Source: Tetrapyrgos nigripes | Lineage: Eukaryota > Basidiomycota > Agaricomycetes > Agaricales > Campanellaceae | Direction of reading: 5' to 3' | Assembly (NCBI GenBank): GCA_013368315.1 | Contig: JAACJM010000042.1 | Coordinates: 186,001-250,000, forward strand | DNA: 64,000 nt | Shown here: in pieces, positions 46,198 through 59,291 of the stretch | How the letters are laid out: every line of letters begins with the position of its first letter | Numbering within the stretch: the stretch's first letter is position 1 | The notes under the pieces: model-generated | What the model saw: only the letters and a program-made list of their open reading frames with translations | What the model was told of the DNA's origin: nothing | Database searches by the model: none | Program-made: the position numbers and the translations under genes

Positions 46198-47435
46198 GGA
46201 AGGAATCGACTGTCAACATGACACATGATCAACGTGTCTGTGGTTTCGGCTATTTCGGACATTTCGGAACGGCTTTGGATTCTTCTCCCGACCTCGAACG
46301 TCGACCTCGTCTCAGAAACGCGCCAGCAGAGCTCACCTCAGCCGAGTGGTTGGGATACTAATCGTAACAGTAGCCACATGAACCTCATGTCTGGTTTTGA
46401 CTATTCAGGGCTTTCCCTTCTCATTGTTGGAAAAATCATTTCGGCCCTTATAAGCGAACGTTCAACTCATATTATCGGCCTTATAAGCCGTTGTAATAGC
46501 TTGTAATAGCTTGCAACAGCCACAATATCCTCCTTCAGGGAATCTTCGGCAGGAGGCCGCACGGTGTCGCAATGGCCTTGCAACAGCATTACGAGCGCTT
46601 ATACGAAGGAAGAAATTTAATAAGGGACCGCCAAAGGTTTTGATTTCGAAGCGTGAGGATGCGCTACTCCTTGTACATCGCCGATTTGTATCTCAAAAAT
46701 ACAGAGTGGACAGTTACTCCCTTTCAGAGTAAAGAAAAGACAGAGAAATAGCCACTTACACGAAAATCAGCATAAATGCAGCCTTATTAGGGCATGGCCT
46801 TGTAAGGCCAAAATGAAATTTCTGACAATGGCCTCATGTACCTTGTTGCTGCTTTCTTGAGGACTGGAACAGTGCTTGTGAACTTTAACATAAGCTTCAA
46901 ATGAGGTGTGATCTCCCATCCACTTCAAAGCCTGATCATCCCTTGTGTGTTGCCTCAGTTCTTACAGTTATAAGCAAGGTACATACCATATGCACATCAT
47001 GATCATTCTTATGACAGTTTGGATTCTGTCTTTGGGGAGAAATCATCTCATATATGGCTCTTAGCTAGGTAGGTTGACGATGCTGCAACATGATCATTGG
47101 TATTCTCAGCTCAGATCCTAGAGTCTGTGTGCATCTATCAATATCATGATATGATCATTACAGCTACGTTGTCTCAACTGAAGGTATGTATCCAGACTAG
47201 CACAGCTGAATATCCATCAACATAGAGATTTTCCTCATCTCTGCTGCAGTAGGGTGCATACAGTAGAGCAACATTCATCATTCTGACTCCTGAGAACAGC
47301 AACTTCAGTGCCAAATTTGCAACAGGTGAGATGAGATCCTTAGCAAACCAACAGCAAATGACAGATATTTAAGGACAGAAGAAACAATCCCATTATAACG
47401 ACCACTAGCCCGTGCCCCCAAACTCTTCGCCAAGG
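46198..47435. other. Intergenic region upstream of the seven-TM gene
   Basis: 46440-46640 has several 'ccttataag' and 'ttgtaatagc' repeats. No gene recognised. The end should include the promoter of the next gene. Confidence 0.35.
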
Positions 47436-48785
47436 ATGCACTCCTCCTTTCTTATATCGTCAGATATCACTGGCATTCAAGGGTCTTTAGTGCAAATCAC
47501 AGTTGAAGGACTCTGCTTTGGTAGGTCCAGAGCCCAAAGATCAACTTTGATGTATATACCTACTCATTACCTTGCTATCCAGGCATTGAGCTTTTGATTA
47601 CCATTTCTACCATCTTGCTGCTATGGTATGCTTGTCCCAAACTTTTCTCACACAATTTCAAACATGGATCTAGTCAGCAAGGACTTCGACAGTCACCAAT
47701 GCGATTGTTTCTGGTGGCTGCATGTGCAATCATGCTTACAAGCTCAGCATTGACAATGGTGACAGATCAGATATTTGATATAGTTCAGATCCAAGGATTG
47801 GCATATCAGGGATACAATCCTGTTCCAATCATAATTATGGCTAACGTGATGGTGGTAGTACTGGCAAGAATAAATGTGAGTTCCTCTGTACTCTTCTAAT
47901 TCCTCATCTGAATACTGAAGTACATATATGCGAATAGTATTTCCTGGGAGATATAATTGCGGTTTGGATCATTTTTCAAAGGGAAACTATTCCCAAAGGG
48001 ATTCTTCTTTTCTGTATTGCTCAATCATTAGGTAAGAATCCACACCACACTTTGGAGTTTTGTTCAGCTGATGTTTCTGGGATTAGGATGCAGTATATAT
48101 GATGCATCCCTTGCCATCAACGAGACCCTTGGTCCAAATTTTGTAAGTATATATTCCATTGATTTATCTCAACCTGGCCTTAGATTATACAGGGAGCATA
48201 TCAGGTTAGTAATGTGATACTGCCAGTATCACAACAGTTCTTCTGATTGCAAATAACGCCTGGTAAGCAGACAGCAGACTGTTGGCTTCCTAGTTCCTGG
48301 CTTTAACTTGATTTCTCAACAGGAATTACAGACAATCTGTAAAAGCTCACCTTGGCAGATTGAACAAAAAAACCCAAGTCGAGCAGATACTGATACTCTT
48401 AGTACAGTCTGGTATAATCTATTGCATTCCCTGGGTAGGTAATCATTTGTGTATTCTTTGAACTTGCATGCTAATTACATTTGAAACCCAGATTCTAGTC
48501 ATGCCCAGTTCATTCAATCCAGGCTATTATAGCTCTGTAAACTCCTACTTGGCTTTTATTTTACCCCACATGGAAGCAATCTATCCCACTGTAGTCATCC
48601 TCCTTTCCCACCTCTACAAGAACCACCAAGACTCCATTCTCGAGAGTATTTCTCAACCTCTGGAATTTGCAGCTCCTGCCCCATCATCCCAATCTGATCC
48701 ACCAGCATCCACACAGGCACATGGCACTCAAGATGGAGAGAACAATATCCAGGAAGTTAGTAGAGGAGATTCTGTGATGGTTTAA
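47436..48785 (+). CDS. Seven-transmembrane protein of an Agaricomycete-expanded family, with one apparent frameshift
   Basis: Exons: 47436-47520, 47583-47875, 47938-48031, 48087-48142, 48193-48262, 48323-48434, 48492-48785; stop TAA. Hydrophobic segments in order: IELLITISTILLLWYACPKL; PMRLFLVAACAIMLTSSAL; VPIIIMANVMVVVLARIN; GILLFCIAQSLGCSIY; NVILPVS/TVLLIANNAW; VEQILILLVQSGIIYCIPW; SYLAFILPHMEAIYPTVVIL. A polar Ser/Pro/Gln-rich tail follows. This wording is familiar from large families of basidiomycete integral membrane proteins of unknown function; a receptor role is only inference. All phases agree except exon 5 (70 bases, where 71 would keep frame), so one base is missing within TM5, near 48225-48235. 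It may be a sequencing error or an early pseudogene. Confidence 0.65.
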
Positions 48786-51700
48786 TCTGGAGATTTCAAT
48801 TGAGGGATATAAAGTACAGCAGGAGTAGTGGGAAGGATGGGTTTATTTTAATTACAGAATGATTCTGCTATCTCTCTCATTTACGTGCTTATTTAAGCTC
48901 TAATCCAAAATTCCTACCATTATTTGATACCATCCGCACTTTCATTCGTCAAACAACGTATTTTCCCATTTTCCTAACTCCTGAGTAGGCTACATTGATT
49001 GTACTTCTCGATACCTTTGTTGCTATTCTAAAAAGCTTGAACATGTTTATAGTGATTTCCTGCAAGAAGCAGCATTTATACACATTGCTGAGCACATCAA
49101 AGCTCTCCAATATTTTTAATCTCTCAAGACTGAAGTTGACCATCTTCTCTATTTAGGATTACTTACGCAGTCAAGTTACACTACGCTACATTAGAAACAG
49201 TCTTGACGAAGATGCTTTACAATGTCATCAATAATTGTGGAAAAAAAGCGCATTTTTGTGCTCATTGCCTCTGGCAGTGAGCGGGGCATTCGGGGTGGGT
49301 CTGGCGGGTTTTTCCCATGACTCTTAATTTGATGGGAGGGTGCAGGCAGGCTGTAGCGACCAGAATCTGCAAATGGAATAGGGGTAGAGGCTGTGGCTGG
49401 CTCAGAAAACTCAAAATAAATTCCTGGAGCCAGCAATGAAAAATAGTGTGGGTAGGTAATAGAGTATAATTTGGGTCACTGAGTCCAAATATTCAATTAT
49501 ATTTGAAATATCTGTAGTGGTTATGGAGATGTAGCCAAAATACTGTCCAAATATAGCAAAAGAGCAGGACAGATACTGGTCATTCCCTCTAATCAGGTCC
49601 AATATTCATGTGAGTTGGCATTGTACTGCATCTATGCTCTCTGAACTTGGGAATATAGTTTATGTCACTAGACCATCACATCCTGGAGAGCCATGTCCAA
49701 AATAATGTCCTAAAATAGCAAAACTTGGGATGGCCATGGACACTGCATGCTATGGCATTAAATATGAGTATGGATAAGTCTAATGGGATAAGTGGGGTTG
49801 CTGAATTCAAATATCCTCTTGGATGGACCATATAGTGAAGGGTTCTGGCTCTATTTGGTATGTACCCCTAAACATCGGGGCCTGTGGCACCTGCATATGC
49901 CTGCCTTATAAAATTCCTCGTGTGGGTATATAAGTGTTATTCAATATCCTGCACAATTATGAAGCCACAATTGCCATATCCTCAAATTACAAGACTCAAT
50001 TCCTCATTTATTCGGACATGTACATATCCTTTTGCTATCTGATTCAGATCCTAAGGGATTATATGCCATTCTATAGCCTAATATGCTGATTATAGGGAGT
50101 TTGGTGATGCCCAGTAAAAGATATGCTAAGCTATAGCCTTAAGTGCTAGATGCACTGAGGTATGGAACTTGGTTTGACTTTGGGCTAACTGATACACATG
50201 GAACATCTCCTAGACATTATGGATTGTCCATTGTCTCTGAACTCATACTAAATGATGAAATACAAGGTATGAGTGTCTGTAATAACCGCTGGAATGAGAT
50301 ATTCCTATGTATATGGTCCAAAAAGCACCATTTTTCGCTCTTTTGGGGATAAAGTAGGAATGGAGTCTTGGATCTTTAGTATATGGCAATTCTAACTTCA
50401 TGTTAGGGTTCACAAACTCAAATAACATTCATCTACTCACCACATCATCTTAAGAAACCTACCTTTTTTGTGATGATGGAAGTCGACTCTTAGGGAATCT
50501 AGGGAAGATCAAGACCTTTAGCAGGGTTCTTGACAACCAGAAACCCTTAGAGGGATTCTTGAATCCTTTTCGGACAACTATGGCTTGGATATTGCGCAAA
50601 AGACAGACAAAAAAAATGTTTGCCACATGTGTGTCGCATACCCCTTTTCTCTGGTGGATTGACTAGGAATACAAGGCCGCAATATTAAGGCTACGTATGC
50701 TATTGTATTTGGAAAAGGTGATCAGGAAGCTGGATTTGGAGATCCTTAGAAGGATTTTCACCACCTTATACCCTTTGGGCCTTCAATCATATCTCTCTAT
50801 CAACTATTAATGAATTTCGACACGGATAACCTTCAGAAGGTTTTATGTCTCATACCTGGTCTAAAAGAAGATCAAGGTGGATGTACCAACTTGGATTCAA
50901 GTTCTCTCATCATATTCCTATATTCTCGAACTCTTTCATCATTATTTGTCATCGACTCGTTTTGCAAATTTCGACATTCAACTTATTTTCGCATGAATAT
51001 TCAAGAAGGACAGCGCGCAGTGCGCGCATTTCATGCATCAACACTACAAAAGATGACTGTTTGTTCGTGCTTGATAAACTGCGAGTATATTCTGATTGGT
51101 CGTTGAGTCTTCCACTTGCGTCATCGCTGAGTTCGGAGCTTGCCGCTGGAACACTTCAGCGCTGTTGTTGCAAAATTCTGGCCGACACGCACTATACAGT
51201 GTGCGCGTCAACGGATTGGTCATCTTTTCCATGTTTCTCTCAAACTTCAACAGTCTTCACTGTCTCGCCTTCTTTACCAGCACTTGAATTTGTTTCAGTG
51301 CTGTGGAGATAGAATTTGCTTCTATCTCCTGGCCGTTGCAGATAAAATTTGCGTCTATCTCCCGACTGTTGCAAATAGAATTCCTCAAGATTCTCGAATA
51401 TTCCTTCGCTTGCAGGATGAAGTCTCAAGAAGCCTGCGGCCGACGCTTACCGACTACGTCCTCTCCATTTTCTGCTACCGTCGTCAATGTGAGTTAAAAT
51501 ATACTGTTCTTTGCATACACTGAACATTGTGATAGGTCATCTGCTCAAACAAAATATTTGCCGAAATACACATACAGTCAGGCCTCAAAGGAGCCCACAG
51601 GCACGCATCAAATGATATGGATGGTACACTGCCAGCTCTGGTACCGGTAGTGGACGCATTTGAGAGGCCTCTTATAATGGTGTGTTTGATGTTGTGTTCT

Positions 51701-51888
51701 TTGTGGTAGTTTTCTGATAGTTTGTCTCAGAAGCGAGGATCTCTGCACATGCACTTGCCATTATGGCTTCTTTATCCTCTCAGAGCCAAACTTTGAGTTG
51801 TCAATCATCCTTACTCCCATGTCATTCTTTTTTTGTGACTTTTAGATTAATATATATAGAATAATATGGTCCTTTTCATCTACTAACT
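48786..51888. other. Gene-poor region
   Basis: A minus-strand frame at 49191-49436 (Pro/Ser-rich, no family) is the only long one of note. 51300-51380 has two copies of 'ttgcagataaaatttgc'/'ttgcaaatagaattcc'-like text. No gene supported. Confidence 0.3.
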
Positions 51889-52084
51889 ATGTGTGACTGT
51901 AAATCAAGAGAAGAAGGCGACGCCAGTCAGGTTCATACTCCAGGTTTCTTGAATTTTCTGGTGCGTGACACATTGCTGTGGTCAATCTTGGTATGCGTTC
52001 ATGCAGCTTCTTCCATGACTGTGAATACATGTATATATGTGCATACTCTTTCCGGGCATATCAGGCTAACATTATGTTTTCAGG

Positions 52085-55000
52085 TCTGCTGATTTCAGCA
52101 ACGACGTCTTAAATACCCCACGAATGCACCAACAACGCGTTCGCCATTCTATCCGCGAGATGCAAGTCAACGAGGATGTCAATGCCAGCCCTAGACGACG
52201 ACATACAGCAGTCAATGATGAGAACATCTCCGCAGGAGATAACAGGGCTTCAGAGGGACATCCTTTTGGGCTACAGGTGCATCTTAATATTACCTTCTGC
52301 TTCTGCAAATTGACTGACTTTCGCTTGGTAGTTTCCATTTCTTGATGCAAAGGCTGAGCAGCGCCCTTCTACTCCTACTCCGAGTTCTGTGAGTCGTAGA
52401 ACATATGTGCTACTATCTTGCAATGCAGCTCATTTTCAATTTTAGCGTCATCAACCTGGGCTTTCAACGTCCTCTCAGCAACCACCACTTCAACCTGTCA
52501 GTAACCGTTCTCTCGCGCAATGCTGCTGCTGCGAAAGAGAGGCAGCCGAAAAAGCAGCGCAGTCCCAGGCAAGAACAGATGCTTCTGGATCACCATCAAC
52601 CTGTCGTAGAGAGGCCCAGCAGAGAAGATGAGTCCATGAGGCTGAAGAAACCCGGTACAGCATTGGGTTACAGACTCCCCCTGCCACACAGAACACTACG
52701 AATAGTATGTAGCCTCACTTCTCTAGCTGTAGATTTATTGACAACACTATTTCAGGTCAGGAACAAGTTGACAGGAGAACTTTAGCTCAGAGCACCTGCC
52801 GGGAACATGAGAGGAGGCAAAGAGCTGGCTGTATGTCTGTCTGTTATGTTCTAATTCTTTTTCCAAGCTGAATGTTTGACTCCAAAGCCCCTTCGACACC
52901 TACCCCTCTCAACAATCGGAATCACAGGTCTGCGGCTCAAGGTCAAGGTTCGTACAGTTGCATAGGGTATTTGTTTGTCAACTAACCTGTTACCAGGTCC
53001 TTCTCAGGCGCAAGGACCTGTTAACCATGGACTATTGACTCTCCCTGCAACGGCACCTCAGCAACACCAAGGTATGTTTTTGTTCCAACTGTAAACTTAT
53101 TGAGGAGCTAATCACTTTTGTTCACAGGATCTCCTCAACACCGTTCTCGCTCTCACTCACCACCTGCTCTCAGTGACGATGATGACCTGGCCCAACACAA
53201 TGGTATGTTGCTCTGAATACATTCTGATAAAGGTTTCTAAACATGATTTATAGATGATGGTTTCCATCCCAACTATGCTCCCTTCATTGGCACAACTGGG
53301 CTGTTCTGTGCTGCATGCTGCCCTTATATTGAGCTGGTTCAACAGCATGACCTGGGTCATATGGATTATGTGTGCATTCATTGTGGTGCTCTCCATTGGC
53401 TCCAAGAAAAGACGTCCAGGTCTCCTTTGGCTGCACCGGAATTTGGACAAGTTCATCTCCCTTTCCTACAGCCGCCGCCAGACTATCTGCACAGGCTCTA
53501 CACTGCAGGTGACCACCAAGCCAAAGAGTTCCAGGAGAACATTGCACAATATAATTCGGCGCTGGCTTTCACATCTGTTGGTGTTTCTGTTGATGATAGT
53601 ATCAATCATCGTGGGCGTGGACCTCCTGTTTTTAGAATACATGGAGAATTAAAACATCTGTCTGGAACATTACTACCATGAGAAGGGACTGCTCCGTCAT
53701 ATGCTCAGCTTTACATTATTGACCCTCAGGCTGCTCTCCAGTACTGAATGCATAGGAACGGTAATCTTTGACGTGACACCATGGAAAACTTGCAGGTTCT
53801 TCTCCAGAATGCCAACCCCTACTCTCAAATTTATCAGCATGCCTATGAAGTTCTCCAACAACACCAGGATGCACCATACTATACAATCTGTCTACGAGTC
53901 ATGCCAGGCCAGGATAGATGGCGCTACAATCTCTCCACTGCTGATGAGGTTGCAGCAATTGTTCCTGACAATAGTAGCCAGGCTACTGATAGTCGGGATA
54001 TAATTCTTCGTCTTCGGCCAGAAGTGATTGGAGAGGGAGAATCCCAGCGAGAAATAGGATTGCGGCGGATAAATGATGGACATGCTGCTTATGCCCCGCT
54101 TCATTATGTCCTTCTGTTTCCTCGAGGCGAGTCAGGGTGGCATTGGGGTCTTCGATTGCATCAACCTGAGGAGGAGGAGCCATGTCAACTTACCCAGACC
54201 TGCTATGCTTCTTTTTGGCTTCATCCACATTGCAACGAATTCTCCACTATTTTGCATCGAGGTCGCCTTCTACAACGCTATGCAGTGGACTTATGGGCCA
54301 GCGCAGATCAGAACCGCCTGGACTATCTACGCAATCATCAAGACCAACTCCGAGACTCGCTGTATCAGGGACTAGAGGATGCCCTTGCCTGAGATGCAGA
54401 TCTCAACAGCATTGGCCAGCGTAAAATTCTTCCGTCTTCATACATCGGTGGACCATGACACATGCACCAGCGATACCAGGACGCTATGGCGATTGCGAGG
54501 TACTTCAAGAAGGTCAATATTTTCCTGACCATGACTGCAGACCCAACATGCCCCGAGATCGTGACAGAATTGCTTCCAGGTCAGACTGCAGTGGACCGTC
54601 CCGATCTGGTCACTTGAGTCTTCAGGTTGAAAAGAGATGCATTATTAGAGGATGTCCAGCAGATATTTGGACCTCTAGCAGGCTATGTCTATACAATTGA
54701 ATTTCAGAAACGCGGACTCCCCCATATGCACCTGCTAATTTTTCTCCATCGCAACTATAAGTTGCGCAGTCCCTCAGCCATTGATACTGCAATCTGGGTG
54801 AGATGGCCGGATCCCGAAACAGAGCCAGTGTTGTTTGAGGTGGTGAAGAAGTGTATGATCCATGGTCCTTGTGGCGCCCTTAACCCACAGGCTCAGTGCA
54901 TGGAGAATGGTAAATGCACGAAGAACTTTCCGAAGGCATTTCAATCTGGCACATCCATGGATCAGGACGGGTATCCACTGTACCATAGACCTGATGATGG

Positions 55001-57303
55001 TTGAGAATACGAAGTCGGTCACCACAAAATTGATAATCGTTGGATCGTCCCATATAACCCCTACCTTTCAGCAAAGTACCACTGTCACATCAATGTCGAG
55101 TGTGCTACATCTTTCAAAACTGTCAAATATACTGTAAAATACATCAATAAAGGGCCTGATCGAGGTACCTTGGCTGTCGAGGTAGACGAAATCAAGCAAT
55201 TCATCGAGGGTCGTTATTTTTCAGCCTCAGAGGGACTTTGGTGGATATTTCATTTTGATGTGCACGACCAACAGCCTAACGTCGTTCACCTTGCCGTTCA
55301 CCTGCCAGGCCAGCATTTGATGTGTTTCAATCCTGATGAACACCCAGACATTCTTTGTGGACGCATTCGGGAGGAGAAGAGCATGCTCACAGCCTTCTTC
55401 AAAGCCAATGCGGATCAAGTAATTGGTGAAGTCGCGCAAAAGTACACCTACCAGGAATTCCCTCAGCACTTTGTGTGGAAGAATAACAAGCACTGGAAAC
55501 CAAGAGAGAGAGGTTTTGCATTGGGTCGCATGTATTATGTTCCTCCCAACGCTGGTGAACAGTTCTATCTTCGAACATTACTGACTGTTGTCAAGGGGCC
55601 AAAATCATGGGAAGATGTTCGGAGCTGCAGAGATGTTGTATATCCTACTTTTCGGGAAGCGTATCTTGCAAGGGGTTTATTGGAAGACGATGGAGAATGG
55701 AGGAAGGCTCTGGAGGAAGCATCCCATATGCAGACTGGACGGAGTTTACGACAAATGTTTGCGACTATTCTCCTTTTCTGCAATCCTCAACATCCGGGTC
55801 AACTCTGGAATGACTTTCGCGAGCATATCTGTGATGATTTACAGTACCGCTTACAAGTCATGGGCCACACCAATCCAACTCCTGAAGATGCTTACGATTA
55901 CAGACTCTACCTCCTTGATCAAATCTTGCAGGAATCGGGTTATTGCAGGTCATGGATTCCTTGGAGGCCAGAGATGGCCGTCTATTCTTTCTCAACGGTC
56001 CTGGAGGAACAGGCAAGACTTTTGTCTATAAGACGATATGCCATGCTACTCGAGCACGTGGTTGGATCAGCCTATGTGTTGCTTCAACAGGAATAGCTGC
56101 TCTTCTTCTTCCAGGTGGCCGAACTGCTCACTCCATGTTCAAGATCCCCATAGATGGTCTGACGGACGATTCTCTTTGCAACATTACTAAGCAGAGTCCT
56201 CAAGCAGATTTGTTATGGCAGACTCGACTCATTATATGGGATGAAAGTCCCATGCAGAACCGAATGGCTTTCGAGGTGTTGGATAGGACCTGCCGCGACA
56301 TCCGAGATGATGAAAGACCCTTTGGAGGAATCACAGTAGTGTTTGGAGGGGACTTTCAGCAGATTCTTCCAGTTGTTGTATTGTGTCAGTGTGTCTCAAG
56401 CAGTCATATCTGTGGCCGTTGGTGATTCCGTTGAAGCTCACTCAGAACATGCGTCTAGAGCTGGGTGGTGCCGAAGGAGAGTCTGAATTTGCATCATGGC
56501 TGTTGGATATTGGACATGGACGCCATCTTTCCCCCCAAGACAATCATATATCTCTATGTCAAGATATGTGAGTGCTTTCAGAAGGATCTCTCATTGACGC
56601 TATCTACCCTGACCTCTCTATACTGCCCACTGCTCCACCCCCAGAGTTCTTCACGGATCGAGCAATTCTCGCACCTCGGAATTCAGATGTCAATGCTACT
56701 AATGCTGAGCTACTCAGCCGTCTCCCTGGGGATGAACGCATTTACATGAGTGCTGATTCCATCGTTAGGGAACAAGGCGCTGATGGGCCTGATGATGATC
56801 CCATTCCACCTGAAGTATTACGCTCTCTTGATGCTTCCGGTCTCCCTCCTGGTGAACTGCATGTCAAACCAGGATGTCCCCTGATTCTCCTCCACAATCT
56901 TGCTCCTGCATGCGGTCTTTGCAACGGCACTCACATGGTCTTACTTCGTTCAAGCGATCGTGTACTGGAGGTGAAAATCCTTGGAGGAGATCATCACAAC
57001 GAAATTGCCCTTATACCCCAAATCACTCTCATTCCCTCTGCAAAGAATGCTGACTTTCCATTCTCTCTGAAAAGGCGGCAGTTCCCAGTCCAGCTGGCTT
57101 TCTGTATGACCATCAACAAATCACAAGGCCAGTCACTCAGATACGTAGGCTTGGATCTTCGGGTCCCTGTTTTTACGCATGGACAACTCTATGTTGCTTT
57201 CTCTCGGGCCACTTCAGGGCACCACATCAAAGTTCTCCTTCCTGATGATGAACCTCTTCCTAGAACTCAAAACATTGTATTTCCAGAAGTATTAATAGAT
57301 TAA
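52085..57303 (+). pseudogene. Helitron Rep/helicase protein, decayed
   Basis: A multi-exon low-complexity N-terminus (52085-53230) leads to a Cys-rich stretch with DYVCIHCGALHWLQEK. The Helitron_like_N region follows from 53361. The Rep nuclease motif is present: QKRGLPHMHLL (the HUH pair) and YTVKYINKGPD (the two-tyrosine motif). The PIF1-type helicase follows from about 55943: Walker A GPGGTGKT, IIWDESPM, FGGDFQQILPVVV, PLKLTQNMRL, FCMTINKSQGQSL, LYVAFSRATS; it ends TAA at 57301-57303. Damage: eight in-frame TGA codons (53679, 53752, 53776, 54390, 54456, 54615, 55002, 56569), no TAA or TAG; a loss of about 75 codons plus frame change between LLDQILQESGY and VMDSLEARDGRLFF (about 55940); and a frameshift near 56380. 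Helitrons move by rolling-circle replication. This copy cannot be autonomous. Its termini (5' TC, 3' CTRR) were not located. Confidence 0.9.
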
Positions 57304-57878
57304 TCAAATTAATGTACATAGCTTTTTAGTTGACAACAGTGAAAGAAGCTCTTTAGTGTCTCAAATTCCATCCATGCGTGCAGCGTCTGGCATCGAGAAT
57401 TCCCTTTCCACTTCTGCTCCACGTTGAGCTCAGCTTCTATGCTGAAAAGTTGGCCGGTTTTGTTTAACCACTGCTTTTCGTAGTCTCCTGCGGATGAGTC
57501 CCTGAAGAGATCCCCTTTCTCTTTCCTATCCTGATGGACACTTTTCCTGATGTTCAGCGACATGATTATTTTTAGTGATGGTTCTCGAATTTTCATTATG
57601 ATGTAACTCACAACACAATCACATGCATTTGCATAAGAGTTGCCTTTCACTTTGACACGCTATGCTCCAAACTGGTATATGCCCTTGCTTGGGCACTCCC
57701 TACATTTTTCCACAAGTTTCCTGAATTTTCCATGAGAATTCTGGAAGTGACTTCATTGATGTATGATTCAGCTATAAAAGCCCTATGCTCTGACTGCAAT
57801 CTGCAAGACCTAGAGCTTCTCTACTCTCTACTCTCTTCTCATTTCTCTTCTCGCATCTCTCTCAATAACTCTATCATT
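57304..57878. other. Spacer between the Helitron helicase and the OB-fold-like gene
   Basis: No gene seen. 57760-57878 is pyrimidine-rich, with CTCTACTCTCT-type text just before the next ATG, as in a promoter or 5' leader. Confidence 0.4.
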
Positions 57879-58983
57879 ATGTCTGGCTGTGCTACACTTT
57901 CCGGGATTGCTGTCTTGGAGAATGCACGCTCTGACAGTGGTCAATCCATCCTCTTCGATGCCCATTTCTTCTTCTATGATGACCCAACTTCTCAGTCTGC
58001 ATCTGTTGCTCTACTTCGCTACTTCAATGCAGACAAAATGATCTTTGATCCTGAGGACCCTCACATATACTTCATCTGGGTAAATGTGAGAATTTCCTGT
58101 TGATCTCTGTTTCGTTCTTACTAACTGGGTTTCTTTCCTCAGATTGCGATCCCACTAGACTCAGTGAAGGGATGGAACTCAAGGATTATGTTCTTGCTGG
58201 TGATATTGTTGAGGTTCGCTCTTCTTTTGTCTATGTGTAGTCTGAGTTCAGCTCATTCATTCATTTACATGTGGACAGATGATTCCGGTAGACAGTGTAG
58301 ACCCAAAGCACTGGCCGTATCTCTCAGTCTGTGGAGTCATTGCCTCTTATGACCGTACTGCAGAGGACAAGAAGATCGAGGTCTCTCCCAACGTGTACAC
58401 ACAGGTCTTGCTTCCTAAGCCAGTAAAGGATGGGAATGGCAAAGGGAAAGCTAAGTCTGTGCCTGTTTCCAACCCTTCCCCAATTTTCCCAGTAAGCTAC
58501 GTTGTTCTGCACACTGCTCGATGGGCCGGCGATCGGACACCCAAGGTTAGCATTGGGACATATGTTTGCTGTGAAGGTTGGCTTCACATGGTTCACAGAA
58601 AGCCATCGGATGGGATGGTTGATCACTTTGATGCGGAGCTCGATAAAGTCACCTTTCTCGGTTGTCCTTATGCCCCACCAACCAGCCGAAAATCTTTGCC
58701 TCCGCCATCCACTCCTGGTGAGTTTTCACTGTATACTTGGTCCCATAATAAAAATTGATAAATCAATGACAGGGCCTTCTACTCCAGCCAACAAATGCCT
58801 GAAGTTCAACTATGGCGATTACACACCGAGTCCCGCACCCAAGAGAAAACTCAGCCCCCAGGACCTCGACCAGGGGTCATCCGCCTCTTCTTCCCAAAGA
58901 CATTTTCTCATTTCATTGTTCCTCTACTTACTATATGATTCCAGAAAGTGGCTTTCAGATCAGTCTCTTAGTTTTATGTTATA
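57879..58983 (+). CDS. OB-fold-like (RPA-like) protein following the Helitron
   Basis: ATG at 57879. The first exon (to 58085) encodes SGIAVLENARSDSGQSILFDAHFFFYD and SVALLRYFNADKMIFDPEDPHIYFIWVN. A second piece near 58143-58215 reads DPTRLSEGMELKDYVLAGDIVE in one frame. A third from 58280 reads MIPVDSVDPKHWPYLSVCGVIASYD, then YVVLHTARWAGDRTPKVSIGTYVCCEGWL, followed by a Pro/Ser-rich tail with basic residues to 58983. The pattern of short strands with G-V-I-A and G-T-Y-V...G-W-L suggests an OB fold, as in single-strand DNA-binding RPA-like proteins. Helitrons of several lineages carry RPA-like genes, so it may be a cargo or helper. The join between the first two pieces is one base out of phase, so the model is uncertain. 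Confidence 0.45.
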
Positions 58984-59291
58984 ATTAAGTGTTCTAGACT
59001 TCACAATACACATTTGTACCCCTTCTTACGATGATGGACTCTTCCGTGTGAAGTAGACAGCAGCTTATGACGTGCATCGCATGGGTCACTGCTAGTTTCA
59101 TATACAAAAACAAGAAAATAGCAATACAACAGAAAATATATGATTGACTAAAGTCCACGAGGAAGATCACGAAGAATACAAGTGTTCAATACTACCAAAA
59201 ATGATTCACCCTCTGCGCGACCAAGACAAAACTGCACTTAGCAACAAAGTCGACAATGACGAAGACAGTCACATGAGGGCGTCAACAATGC
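58984..59291. other. Intergenic spacer
   Basis: No feature recognised between the OB-fold-like gene and the Cys-rich minus-strand frame. Confidence 0.35.
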
